DNA of 18,771 nucleotides. Source: DATIXJ01 sp035518715. Lineage in GTDB: Bacteria > Bacteroidota > Ignavibacteria > UBA10030 > SZUA-254. The position numbers and the translations under genes are program-made. The stretch lies in the NCBI GenBank assembly GCA_035518715.1, contig DATIXJ010000063.1:1-18771 (forward strand). Direction: 5' to 3'. Below are positions 1 to 8,025 of this stretch, one piece after another; the stretch's first letter is position 1; each line of letters starts with the position of its first letter. Below the pieces are notes generated by a model. The model made no database searches. It was not told where the DNA came from and was given only the letters and a program-made list of their open reading frames with translations.

Positions 1-169
1 TGACAAATCCTCGAAGAAACGACTCTAACCTACACAGAAGCGGAAAAAGAAGATGTGGCTGCGCGCACAGGAGTGATCTGCCGCAGGTTTTGACACCGCT
101 GAACTTGTCGGCGCTTGATTAATATTCTTCTTGAAAGAATCTCCCAAATTTCTTACTTTGAAGGCCATC

Positions 170-937
170 ATGACTCGGATGGATTTTCCAACACCGGATC
201 TCACTGCAAGACGGCAGTACGCATACTTCGAAGCACTCGAGAAAACCATCAAGGTCGGCCTGGCGCTCTATCTTCTGGTTTTTTTGGCGGGAATCCTGAT
301 AACCTTCGTCGGGTTCCGTCCAATTATGAATTTTTGGGAGGAATCCCGCACATTGGCGTGGTCAATTTCATTTTTTCTTCTCGCTGCGTTCTTTCTGGCA
401 GCATATTGGGCGACCAGCAAAATCCACGGCCTCGGAGAAGTCCATATATGGATGGATCAGACGCTGTTCGGCTTTCTGAAGAAATCCAACGATATTATTT
501 TTGACGGCCTCCTCACCGCCCTCCGGCCGGAAGAACAACGAGTGGCAGTGCGGATCACTCCCGATGATCAGGGTGCGATTGCACAGTCAATTTTCTCTAA
601 GCTCTCATCGGATGGAAACGTCTTTGACGCACTTGTACGCAGCGGAATCTTCCGGTACTGGATCTGGTACTGGATAACGGTGTACGGGACATTTGTTTTT
701 TCCGTTCTCACCGCGTTTTCGTTCATTGCCGTGGTGGGCCGGATCGAACCCTACATCAGTACTGTTTTTTCGACGCTCTGGCTCCTCGCCCTGCTCCATC
801 TCGGACTTACGCTCCTCCTCGGGTTCTTTCTCATTCGCATGACGAGACAGGTTGTCGACTCCATCGTCTTTTCGCATAGAAACGAGGTTGCGTCCATTCT
901 TCGCACGAACATCACCCGCTTCCAGACGGCATTATAG
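170..937 (+). CDS. Four-helix integral membrane protein of unknown function
   Basis: I do not recognise this family. From the ATG at 170 the product is 255 aa with four hydrophobic segments, at about residues 29-49, 61-81, 164-190 and 197-222. Segments 2 and 3 are separated by a soluble stretch of about 80 residues, and a short basic, polar tail follows. The arrangement suggests two helical hairpins with a middle domain on one side of the membrane. There are no Cys or His clusters or other motifs I can name. The frame is open from a TTG at 131, but that TTG has no ribosome binding site, whereas AAGG lies 5 bases before the ATG at 170; a second ATG at 179 is also possible. No convincing promoter is visible upstream, so it may be the last gene of a unit that begins outside the window. 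The 270-bp gap to the next gene suggests separate transcription. Confidence 0.7.
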   Translation: MTRMDFPTPDLTARRQYAYFEALEKTIKVGLALYLLVFLAGILITFVGFRPIMNFWEESRTLAWSISFFLLAAFFLAAYWATSKIHGLGEVHIWMDQTLFGFLKKSNDIIFDGLLTALRPEEQRVAVRITPDDQGAIAQSIFSKLSSDGNVFDALVRSGIFRYWIWYWITVYGTFVFSVLTAFSFIAVVGRIEPYISTVFSTLWLLALLHLGLTLLLGFFLIRMTRQVVDSIVFSHRNEVASILRTNITRFQTAL

Positions 938-1059
938 CAGTTCGCCCGGGTAAGCGCTTGCTTCCCCCAAGCTCCGGGAAAATCCCACCTTCGTGAATAC
1001 CCCCGGAACGCATTGACCGATTCCGGCATTCTTCCATTCCTTCCTGCGAAGACAACAAC

Positions 1060-1072
1060 GGGCATGATGCCC
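1060..1072. repeat. Short perfect palindrome (6-bp arms, 1-base centre)
   Basis: GGGCAT-G-ATGCCC lies in the 270-bp gap between the membrane protein gene and the receiver gene, about 65 bp upstream of the proposed receiver promoter. It could be an operator or chance. No T-run follows on either strand, so it is not a rho-independent terminator. The rest of 938-1137 shows nothing I can name. Confidence 0.25.
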
Positions 1073-1137
1073 ATCACAATTTACCGGTGAAATTCCCTCT
1101 GCAGGGCTATTACAGTAGTGCGCGGGTCACAGATTCG

Positions 1138-1166
1138 TTGATTTCGGGGGCGTTTATCAGTACCAT
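1138..1166 (+). promoter_or_regulatory. Probable sigma70-type promoter for the receiver/ATPase pair
   Basis: TTGATT (1138-1143), a 17-base spacer and TACCAT (1161-1166) match the -35 and -10 hexamers moderately well at ideal spacing. Transcription would start near 1173 and leave a 35-base leader before the receiver ATG. The same 17-base spacing is seen in the tRNA and arg promoters of this window. Confidence 0.4.
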
Positions 1167-1207
1167 TTCACTGTTACTGAAGCCCATGACAATTTGGAGA
1201 TGAAGGA

Positions 1208-1582
1208 ATGGCTAAATCAAAAGCACGAATACTGATCGTCGACGACGAAGACGATCTCCGAACACTCCTCCGCGATTTGTTAAGTGTTCAGGGTTATCAG
1301 ATTTCCTCTGCAGCTGACGGAGAAGAGGCGATATCACTCCTGAAGCGGGACAAGTTCGACGTTACCCTGCTTGATATTCAGATGCCGAATATGAACGGCA
1401 TTCAGGTGTTGAAATATATCAAGGAACACACGCCTCGCACGCGGGCAATTATGCTCACCGGTTATGCGGATCTGAAACACGCGATGGAAGCCAAAGAGTT
1501 CGGCGCACGTGATTTCATCGGAAAACCATACAAAGTGGAGGATGTTCTCTCCACGATCGAACGGGTTCTCCTGGAGGTGTAA
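1208..1582 (+). CDS. Single-domain response regulator (CheY-like receiver)
   Basis: The 124-aa product is one receiver domain and nothing else. Visible landmarks are the acidic pair D12/D13 in VDDED, the phospho-acceptor D56 in LLDIQMPNMNG, T84 in MLTGYA, and the invariant lysine K106 in GKPY. All catalytic positions are intact, so it should accept phosphate from a histidine kinase. Having no output domain, it must act through protein contacts, or pass phosphate on in a relay. The start is supported by GAAGGA directly before the ATG. The next gene, a GspE/PilB-like ATPase, begins 48 bp downstream on the same strand, so the two are probably co-transcribed and the ATPase is a reasonable candidate partner (inference). 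No histidine kinase is in the window. Confidence 0.92.
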   Translation: MAKSKARILIVDDEDDLRTLLRDLLSVQGYQISSAADGEEAISLLKRDKFDVTLLDIQMPNMNGIQVLKYIKEHTPRTRAIMLTGYADLKHAMEAKEFGARDFIGKPYKVEDVLSTIERVLLEV

Positions 1583-1630
1583 CACTCATGAACCCCTCAT
1601 CCTCACAATCAGCAGCTGCAGGAGGTCCCC

Positions 1631-2896
1631 GTGCTCCTCACGCATGACGAATTCAAAAATATTCCCGCAAAAATTGTCCTCGAGCAATTCGATGTCGGAA
1701 GTTTCAACAAGGAAAAGATCCGCGAGTTCTTCCGGACAGGCAAAGTCCCCACGGCGGAAGCCCTCGTTGATGAGCTGATCTTGCGCGCAATCAAGGAAGG
1801 CGCCACCGATCTTCATTTCGAACCCCAGGAGTCGGAACTTCGCGTCCGTCTGGGATTCGAGGGATACATGAGGAAACTTGTCTACCTGCCGCGGGAGATT
1901 TCGGAAAACCTGGCGAATGTTCTGAAAACAAAGGCCACGTTGAATCAGTTTGAAAAGAAGAAAGCACAGGAAGGCCGGTTCTCACTCACTGTCGGATCGC
2001 ACCAGTTTGATGTTCGCATCAACACGGTTCCGGTATTATGGGGTGAACGGATTGCGCTTCGGATATTCCACAAGACCGCGCGGACATTCCGTATCGAGGA
2101 GATCGGATTTTCGAAAGAAAATCTCGACAGGGTCCGCTCGCTCGTACGCCGGACATCCGGGCTCGTGATTTTCAGCGGACCCGCGAGTGCCGGCAAGTCG
2201 ACGACCATGTGCGCCGCCATCAACGATATTCAATCCGCGGAAAAGAATATCATCACCATCGAGAACCCCGTGGAATTCAAGCTCGAGTTTGCATCGCAGG
2301 TGCCGACTTCGAACGACAAGTCGTTCACCTTTGCCGACGCATTCCGGGCTGCCATCAAACAAAACCCCAACGTCATCATGCTCAGCGAGGTACGCGACGG
2401 CGAGACGTGCAATGTGGCCGCAGAGGCGGCACTCACCGGAAACCTCGTCGTCAGCACGATGCTCGCAAGCGACACGTTTGGTTCGATTTACCGCCTTCTC
2501 AATCTCGGCATTCTCCCCTACTGGCTGGCATCAACGCTCAACGGCATCGTTTACCAGCAGCTGGTGAGAAAGATCTGTGAACACTGCCGCGAAGAATACA
2601 AACCGACGGCTGAGGACGAGCCGCTCCTGCGGAATCTCGCAACTGTGCCGGAGAAATTCTTCCGTGGCAAGGGATGCGAGCACTGCGACGGCACCGGATA
2701 CAAGGGTCGAACGGCCATCCACGAGGTGCTGGTGATCAATGACCAGCTGCGCGACCTCATTTACCAGCAGGCGTCCATCACGAAATTGAAGGATGCTTCC
2801 ATCTCGGTGGGGTTTGAAACGATCTTCCAGGATGCGCTCAAGAAGGTCGCCGCGGGATTTGTCTCACTGCACGAATTCAACCGGGCGGTCGGCTGA
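1631..2896 (+). CDS. GspE/PilB-family ATPase, short form with altered active-site boxes
   Basis: This 421-aa protein belongs to the type II secretion / type IV pilus assembly ATPase family. Residues 40-130 match the N2 domain (ATDLHFEP, RVRLGFEG). Walker A is GPASAGKS at 183-190 (K189), the Asp box is ITIENPVEF at 208-216, Walker B is VIMLSEVRDGET around 248-259 (E253), and a four-cysteine zinc site is formed by C316/C319 and C349/C352. Compared with typical members of about 550 aa it lacks the N-terminal N1/MshEN region. Several conserved positions differ: the His-box histidine (usual STLHT) is Leu278 in STMLAS, the usual Asp of the Asp box is Asn212, and the Gly before the Walker B Glu is Ser252. 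The GTG start follows AGGAGG closely. It sits behind the receiver gene, and no pilin, GspF-like or secretin gene is nearby. Family membership is clear, but motor function is less certain. Confidence 0.85.
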   Translation: MLLTHDEFKNIPAKIVLEQFDVGSFNKEKIREFFRTGKVPTAEALVDELILRAIKEGATDLHFEPQESELRVRLGFEGYMRKLVYLPREISENLANVLKTKATLNQFEKKKAQEGRFSLTVGSHQFDVRINTVPVLWGERIALRIFHKTARTFRIEEIGFSKENLDRVRSLVRRTSGLVIFSGPASAGKSTTMCAAINDIQSAEKNIITIENPVEFKLEFASQVPTSNDKSFTFADAFRAAIKQNPNVIMLSEVRDGETCNVAAEAALTGNLVVSTMLASDTFGSIYRLLNLGILPYWLASTLNGIVYQQLVRKICEHCREEYKPTAEDEPLLRNLATVPEKFFRGKGCEHCDGTGYKGRTAIHEVLVINDQLRDLIYQQASITKLKDASISVGFETIFQDALKKVAAGFVSLHEFNRAVG

Positions 2897-2903
2897 CTTC
2901 ATT

Positions 2904-2932
2904 TTGCATCGAGCGTTCAATCTTCGTATCTT
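2904..2932 (+). promoter_or_regulatory. Probable promoter of tRNA-Arg
   Basis: TTGCAT (2904-2909), 17 bases, TATCTT (2927-2932). The predicted start near 2939 is about 17 bases before the mature tRNA. The -35 hexamer is identical to those proposed for argC and argD, which supports a common sigma factor preference. It begins 7 bases after the ATPase stop codon. Confidence 0.5.
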
Positions 2933-2955
2933 ACGGGCTGGGGAGAAGTATTTGC

Positions 2956-3029
2956 GCGCCCGTAGCTCAATTGGATAGAGCATTTGGCTTCGGACCAAAG
3001 GGTTGGGGGTTCAAGTCCCTCCGGGCGTA
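2956..3029 (+). tRNA. tRNA-Arg, anticodon TCG
   Basis: A full cloverleaf folds by eye. The acceptor stem is 2956-2962 with 3022-3028, closed by a G-U pair, and the discriminator A is at 3029. The D stem is GCTC/GAGC. The anticodon stem TTTGG/CCAAA holds the loop CTTCGGA with anticodon TCG at 2990-2992. The variable loop has 5 bases, and the T arm is 3005-3021 with a TTCAAGT loop. CCA is not encoded. It reads CGA codons (arginine). Confidence 0.95.
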
Positions 3030-3078
3030 CTTTCATCCGGGAGGAGAACTTCACAGCACACTGAAAATCCGGGAGAAT

Positions 3079-4479
3079 TTACCTGCGGGTGAGTTTCTTC
3101 GTCCAGGAATGAAGCATTTTTCTTACCTCCGCGGGAGAAGTTGAACCCGCCGACTGCTTTCCAGAAAGTGATTTCCTGAAATCGAGAAGGTCATAAAGAT
3201 CCTCGGCGAACAGCCGCGATCGATGCCGGTATTCGGGGAGCGGGATTTTCCGGAGAGAGATCTTTTTGCCGGAGCTGTACGCGACGATATCACCGACAAC
3301 CCCATGGGCTTTCCGGAACGGCATTCCCTTGCGGACAAGATAGTCGGCAAGGTCAGTCGCCAGAAGGTGATCGGCATTCCATTCTTCCTCAAACCGGCGC
3401 CCGTTGAATGACGTCGAGGAGAGCATACCGGAACACATTTCCAGAGACTGGCGTATCGTCCGTTCCGTATCAAATAACGGTTCTTTGTCCTCCTGCAGGT
3501 CCCGGTTGTAGGCAAGCGGAAGTCCCTTCATAACTGTGAGAAGCGCAACGAGATTGCCGTACACGCGCCCGGTCTTTCCGCGAATAAGCTCTGCAAGGTC
3601 GGGATTCTTCTTTTGTGGCATGATGCTGCTTCCAGTGGTCCAGGCATCGCCGATCGTCGCAAAGTTCCATTCCTGCGTACTCCACAGAATCAGTTCCTCA
3701 CACAAACGGCTGAGATGCATCATCACGAGAGCAGAAACTGAAAGAAATTCCACCACGACGTCCCGGTCTGCAACCGCATCAATGCTATTTTCGATGATGC
3801 CGTCAAAATGCAGGTCGCGGGCAACCCATTCCCGATCGATGGGAAACGAGGTGCCGGCCAGCGCACCTGCTCCAAGCGGCGACCTGTTGACACGACCGAG
3901 GCAGTTCCCGAACCGCTCATGGTCCCGCTCGAGCATCGAAACGTATGCAAGAAGATGGTGGGCGAGAAGGATCGGCTGGGCCTGCTGGAGGTGCGTGTAT
4001 CCCGGCATGATAATATCACGGTACTTGTTGCCCTTTGCGAGGAGTGTCTTCTGGAGAGTACGGATGGCGTTCAGAATTTTGCGAATGGCGCTTCGCAGGT
4101 AGAGACGTTCGTCGAGGGCAATCTGGTCGTTACGGCTTCTGGCAGTATGGAGTTTTCCCCCTGTCTCTCCGATTTTGGAAATAAGCCGCTGTTCGATTGC
4201 CATATGGATATCTTCTGCGACGAATCTTCCCCTTTTCGCAAGAAGAGTATCCGGTTTGAACGATCCCGTCGAAATTTCTTTGAGGATGGCGAGGAGACCT
4301 TTGCGGATTTTCGATCCCTCTTCCGTCGTGAGTACCCCCTGCCGGACGAGCATTTCGGCATGAGACAGACTTCCTTCGATATCTTCACGATAGAGCTGCT
4401 TGTCGAAAAGAAGCGAGCTGGAAAACGCAAGTGCCTTCGGGTGAAGGCGTGCGCGAAACCTGCCGTTCCAAACGGTCAT
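3079..4479 (-). CDS. argH: Argininosuccinate lyase
   Basis: It catalyses the last arginine step, splitting argininosuccinate into arginine and fumarate in the cytoplasm. The 466-aa length is normal. The fumarase/aspartase superfamily signature GSSIMPQKKNP is at residues 283-293, with the mobile-loop serine S284 or S285. HTARSRNDQ at 111-119 and GYTHLQQAQP at 160-169 (H163) are the other conserved active-site regions. It is the last gene of the argCJBFRGH run, starting 9 bp after the argG stop. It ends 49 bp from the convergent tRNA-Arg, and I see no terminator between them. The tail after about residue 435 is polar and weakly conserved. Confidence 0.96.
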   Translation of the reverse strand: MTVWNGRFRARLHPKALAFSSSLLFDKQLYREDIEGSLSHAEMLVRQGVLTTEEGSKIRKGLLAILKEISTGSFKPDTLLAKRGRFVAEDIHMAIEQRLISKIGETGGKLHTARSRNDQIALDERLYLRSAIRKILNAIRTLQKTLLAKGNKYRDIIMPGYTHLQQAQPILLAHHLLAYVSMLERDHERFGNCLGRVNRSPLGAGALAGTSFPIDREWVARDLHFDGIIENSIDAVADRDVVVEFLSVSALVMMHLSRLCEELILWSTQEWNFATIGDAWTTGSSIMPQKKNPDLAELIRGKTGRVYGNLVALLTVMKGLPLAYNRDLQEDKEPLFDTERTIRQSLEMCSGMLSSTSFNGRRFEEEWNADHLLATDLADYLVRKGMPFRKAHGVVGDIVAYSSGKKISLRKIPLPEYRHRSRLFAEDLYDLLDFRKSLSGKQSAGSTSPAEVRKMLHSWTKKLTRR

Positions 4480-4488
4480 GGACGAGCC

Positions 4489-5730
4489 CTATCCCAGCAG
4501 CGAATCCACGATCACCGGCTGCTTGCCGGTGTTCTTCTGCTGAACCTGATGGAATGTCTTCGCCGGAAGGCCGTAGATCTTGATGAACCCTTCCGATGCC
4601 GTGTGATCGAACTGGTCTTCCTTGGTGTACGTTGCCAGCTGAGCGTTGTACAGCGAATACGGAGAAGACCTGCCGGCGACGCCGATCGTTCCTTTGAACA
4701 GTTTCACCCTCACGGTTCCCGTCACCGTTTTTTGTGTCTGATTGACGAATGCATCAAGCGCCTGACGGAGAGAGGTAAACCAGAGTCCGTTGTACACGAG
4801 ATTCGCATATTCCTGTGAAAGTTGCCGCTTGAGGTGAAAGACCGACTTATCGAGGGTGAGGCGCTCCAGTTCGGTATGCGCAAAGTGCAGAATTGTGGCC
4901 GCGGGGGCCTCATAAATCTCGCGCGATTTTATTCCCACGAGACGGTTCTCGACGAGATCGATTCTCCCTACGCCGCATGCACCGCCGATGTCATTCAGGA
5001 GGTGAAGGATTTCGACGGAATCCTTCCGTTTCCCGTCCAGACCTACTGGTATTCCCTCTTCAAACTCGACGGAAAGATACTGAGGGGCGTCGGGTGATGA
5101 TTTCGGATCAACTGTGCGCTGGTACGCGTCTTCCGGCGGCTCGACCATCGGGTCTTCGAGAACACCGCACTCGATACTGGTTCCCCAGATATTCTCATCG
5201 ATCGAGTACGGGCTGGCGACCGTTGCTGCGACGGGAATAGCATGCTGTCTCGCGTACGCAATCTCCTCTTCCCGCGAGGCAAACTCCCACATCCGCAAGG
5301 GGGCAAAGATCTTCAAATCGGGTGCCAGCGCTGCAATTGAAACCTCAAACCGAACCTGATCATTTCCCTTTCCCGTACAACCATGAGCGACCATGGTTGC
5401 GCCTTCCTTGCGGGCAACATCAACAAGCATCTTGGCAAGCAAAGGGCGCCCCAGGGAGGTCGCCATGGGATAGACGCCTTCATACAGCGCTCCCGCCTTC
5501 AGCGCCGGGAAAACATATCCTTCCACAAATTCACGGGTCAGATCTTCGATATAGACCGCAGACACACCGGTTGCCAGCGCCTTATCGCGAATACCGATCA
5601 GCTCCTTCCGCTGACCGAGGTTCCCGGTTGCCGTCACAATCTCGGCATCATATTTTTCCATTAACCACCGGACCATCACCGATGTATCGAGCCCGCCGGA
5701 GTAGGCAACAACAATTTTATTCTTCTTCAT
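4489..5730 (-). CDS. argG: Argininosuccinate synthase
   Basis: It joins citrulline and aspartate using ATP to form argininosuccinate, the substrate of the next gene's enzyme. The protein has 413 aa, usual for the family. The N-type PP-loop SGGLDTS sits at residues 11-17, and GCTGKGNDQVRFE at 117-129 is a family signature lining the citrulline/aspartate site. The ATG overlaps the argR stop in an ATGA arrangement, so translation is probably coupled to argR. No key residue appears lost. Confidence 0.97.
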   Translation of the reverse strand: MKKNKIVVAYSGGLDTSVMVRWLMEKYDAEIVTATGNLGQRKELIGIRDKALATGVSAVYIEDLTREFVEGYVFPALKAGALYEGVYPMATSLGRPLLAKMLVDVARKEGATMVAHGCTGKGNDQVRFEVSIAALAPDLKIFAPLRMWEFASREEEIAYARQHAIPVAATVASPYSIDENIWGTSIECGVLEDPMVEPPEDAYQRTVDPKSSPDAPQYLSVEFEEGIPVGLDGKRKDSVEILHLLNDIGGACGVGRIDLVENRLVGIKSREIYEAPAATILHFAHTELERLTLDKSVFHLKRQLSQEYANLVYNGLWFTSLRQALDAFVNQTQKTVTGTVRVKLFKGTIGVAGRSSPYSLYNAQLATYTKEDQFDHTASEGFIKIYGLPAKTFHQVQQKNTGKQPVIVDSLLG

Positions 5731-6179
5731 GTGCGTCCTTCTATGAGTTTGTCCTTTAAGAGCGTGAGGAGATGGGCAGTGTGCTTTCGCGTACGCGGAA
5801 TCACAAGCAGCGTATTATCTCCGGCAAGTGTCCCGATGATATCGGTATGCTGGAGCGTGTCAATAAACTCGGCGACCACATTCGCGCAGGCAGGGAGTGT
5901 CCGGATCACGATCATCGATTCGTTTGCTTTCATGGAAACGACCTGCGAACCCACGATCGGCTTCAGGATTTCCTTTTCTGCATCAACCTGGAGAGCATAA
6001 TGAGGACGGTCCCCGCCGGAAAGGCGGGCAATCCCGAGTTCGCGCAGATCGCGGGAGAGCGTTGCCTGTGTGACGTCGAACCCCCGGCGTTTGAGCGCGA
6101 GTCGAAGTTCATCCTGATTTGCGATCGAACGACCGCCGATGATTTCCCTGATCGCAAAATGCCGTGCGGATTTGGTCAT
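5727..6179 (-). CDS. argR: Arginine repressor ArgR
   Basis: This is a 150-aa transcriptional regulator of the ArgR/AhrC family, which acts as a hexamer with arginine as co-repressor. The N-terminal winged helix includes the recognition-helix motif TQATLSRDLRELGI at residues 37-50. The C-terminal oligomerisation/arginine-binding domain carries GTLAGDNT at 116-123. E. coli ArgR has GTIAGDDT there, so the second Asp is Asn122 here. It lies inside the operon it probably controls, 6 bp after argF and overlapping argG by four bases. A GAGG site precedes the ATG. Its likely operator is the ARG-box pair in the argC/argD intergenic region, implying autoregulation (inference from site and gene position). 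Confidence 0.95.
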   Translation of the reverse strand: MTKSARHFAIREIIGGRSIANQDELRLALKRRGFDVTQATLSRDLRELGIARLSGGDRPHYALQVDAEKEILKPIVGSQVVSMKANESMIVIRTLPACANVVAEFIDTLQHTDIIGTLAGDNTLLVIPRTRKHTAHLLTLLKDKLIEGRT

Positions 6180-6185
6180 CGTGCC

Positions 6186-7145
6186 TCAGAGAGCAAGAAT
6201 CTCTTTTTTCATCTGTACTGCTGAATGCGTGCGCGGACTTTGTTCCAGAAGATGGATCATGATGCTTTTCTGGACATGGAGGCGATTCTCGGCCTCTTCC
6301 ATGACAATCGAGTGAGGGCCCTCAAGGACGAATTGTGTGATTTCTTCGCCGCGGTGTGCGGGAAGGCAGTGCATCACTACACAATCACGTTTTGCGACAG
6401 CGAGGAGCGCTTCATTGATCTGGTATCTCTGGAAGGCGCTTTGCCGCCTCACGCGTTCCTCCTCCTGCCCCATGCTCACCCACACATCCGTGTAGAGGAC
6501 GTCAGCTCCCTCTGCTGCCTCGAACGGATCTCTCAGAATTTCGATCCGGCTGACCCCCGCAGCGCGTGCACGAGCGACAATCGATGCATCCGGCTCATAC
6601 CCTTCGGGACACGCAAGAACGAAGTGCATCGGAATCTTCTCGGCGAGCTCGAGCCAGGAATTTACGATGTTGTTGCCATCGCCGATGAAGACGATTTTTG
6701 TCTCCGGCGTCAGCCGTCCACGCTCATGGAGTGTAAAGGAATCCGCAAGAATCTGGCACGGGTGAAGAAGATCGGTTAATGCGTTGATGACCGGCACCGT
6801 CGCATGTTTCGCAAGATCACAGACCGTCTGGTGCTTCATCGTCCTGGCAATAATGAGATCATTATAGCGGGATAAGACTTCTGCAATATCTTCAACAGTT
6901 TCCCGCGATTGAAGGCCGATTTGCTGTTGTGCGAGGAAGACCGACTGACCACCCAAGTGTGCTACTCCCACTTCGAACGATACTCTCGTGCGAAGGGACT
7001 GCTTCTCAAAAATCAGTGCGGCGGTCTTTCCCTCCATCACGCGACGGGAAACAATGTGTTCCTGTTTGAGCGCATCCGTCATGGTAAAGATCGTCCGGAT
7101 CTCTTCCGCCGTGTAGCCCGATAGATCGACAAAATCCCGTTTCAT
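6186..7145 (-). CDS. argF: Ornithine carbamoyltransferase
   Basis: It transfers the carbamoyl group of carbamoyl phosphate to ornithine, giving citrulline. The 319-aa sequence contains the carbamoyl-phosphate motif SLRTR at residues 50-54, HPCQ at 128-131, the ornithine-specific loop DVWVSMG at 220-226 and HCLPAHRGEE at 259-268. The SMG loop and HCLPAHR favour ordinary ornithine as substrate over the N-acetyl- or N-succinylornithine used by the divergent Bacteroidetes-type enzymes. The ATG overlaps the argB stop (ATGA). The C-terminal tail of about 20 residues after the last conserved helix is slightly longer than in many homologues. Confidence 0.95.
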   Translation of the reverse strand: MKRDFVDLSGYTAEEIRTIFTMTDALKQEHIVSRRVMEGKTAALIFEKQSLRTRVSFEVGVAHLGGQSVFLAQQQIGLQSRETVEDIAEVLSRYNDLIIARTMKHQTVCDLAKHATVPVINALTDLLHPCQILADSFTLHERGRLTPETKIVFIGDGNNIVNSWLELAEKIPMHFVLACPEGYEPDASIVARARAAGVSRIEILRDPFEAAEGADVLYTDVWVSMGQEEERVRRQSAFQRYQINEALLAVAKRDCVVMHCLPAHRGEEITQFVLEGPHSIVMEEAENRLHVQKSIMIHLLEQSPRTHSAVQMKKEILAL

Positions 7146-8014
7146 GAAAGCATCTCCTGTAATTGTCCGCCGCGCATCACTTCCGTTCCGATTCCCGCAT
7201 CAGTAAAAATTTCAAGCAATAAGGAATGCTTTACCCTCCCATCCACCATATGGACTTTATTCACGCCGGCGTCAAGTGCCGTGAACGCCGAACGGATTTT
7301 GGGAATCATGCCGTTGACGATGATCTTCTGATCAATGAGGCGTAACGCCTCCAGACGATCCATGCTGTGAATCAGGCTTCCGTTCACAAGAATCCCTTCC
7401 ACGTCACTCAGGTAGACGAGCTTTTCCGACCGGAGGGAGGCAGCGATATGTGAGGCGGCAATGTCGGCATTGATATTGTATGCCGTGCCGTTCTCATCCA
7501 CACCGACCGGCGCGATGACCGGAAGATATCCGCTGCTGAGAAGCAGCTGGAGAAAAGCAGTATTGACGGACTGAATTTCACCGACAAAACCGAGGTCGTG
7601 GCCGTTCGTCTGCGCCTTTTTCACTTTGAGGAGCTCTGCATCCATGCCGCACAGCCCCACCGCATTTCCATGGTGCCGGTTCACTTCCGCAACAATGTCC
7701 TTGTTCGTCTTGCCTGCCAGGACCATCTGCACGACGTCCATCATCGCCGCATCGGTATAACGCTGCCCGTCGATGAATTGCGTCCGGATACCGAGCCGAT
7801 CCGCAACCTCGGTGATCTCGTTTCCCCCTCCATGCACGATGATCGCCTTGATCCCCACTTTTGCAAGAAGAGTGATGTCCTGGGCAAAAGACTCTTCAAG
7901 CTCGGGATCGATCATCGCCGCGCCGCCGTATTTCACAACAACAATCTTCCCCTCATACCTGCGGATATACGGGAGTGCTTCAATCAACACCTCGGTTTTC
8001 TCATGGATGGTCAT
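7142..8014 (-). CDS. argB: Acetylglutamate kinase
   Basis: It phosphorylates N-acetylglutamate, the second step of the pathway. The open frame extends to 8095, but the first 27 codons overlap argJ and do not look like the family. The ATG at 8014 lies 11 bases after the argJ stop, follows GAGGGA, and gives a 290-aa protein of normal length, so I chose it. KYGG at residues 28-31 and HGGGNEI at 61-67 are the phosphate-binding glycine motifs, and NINADIAASHIA marks the substrate/nucleotide region. The roughly 20-residue N-terminal helix before the first strand (LIEALPYIRRYEGK) is the feature found in arginine-inhibited hexameric kinases. That fits a cyclic pathway where this enzyme is the feedback point (inference). 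Confidence 0.95.
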   Translation of the reverse strand: MTIHEKTEVLIEALPYIRRYEGKIVVVKYGGAAMIDPELEESFAQDITLLAKVGIKAIIVHGGGNEITEVADRLGIRTQFIDGQRYTDAAMMDVVQMVLAGKTNKDIVAEVNRHHGNAVGLCGMDAELLKVKKAQTNGHDLGFVGEIQSVNTAFLQLLLSSGYLPVIAPVGVDENGTAYNINADIAASHIAASLRSEKLVYLSDVEGILVNGSLIHSMDRLEALRLIDQKIIVNGMIPKIRSAFTALDAGVNKVHMVDGRVKHSLLLEIFTDAGIGTEVMRGGQLQEMLS

Positions 8015-8025
8015 TGTACGGTCCC

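Noticed and set aside
90..125. TTGACA (90-95) with TAATAT (120-125) as a promoter for the first membrane protein
   Set aside because: The spacer is 24 bases, too long for a sigma70-type promoter, and no alternative hexamer at 17 bases fits.
3035..3075. 9-bp direct repeat ATCCGGGAG at 3035-3043 and 3067-3075 just after the tRNA, considered as an attachment-site remnant
   Set aside because: It is too short, is not a copy of the tRNA 3' end, and no integrase or phage-like gene is present.
2956..4479. tRNA-Arg adjacent to the arginine operon as a functional link (for example a T-box or charging sensor)
   Set aside because: The tRNA is convergent with argH, has its own promoter, and no T-box-like leader is seen before argC. 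Adjacency is best taken as coincidence.
3808..4818. 336-codon plus-strand open frame across argH and argG
   Set aside because: It runs antisense through two confidently identified genes, with no family resemblance and no start signal.
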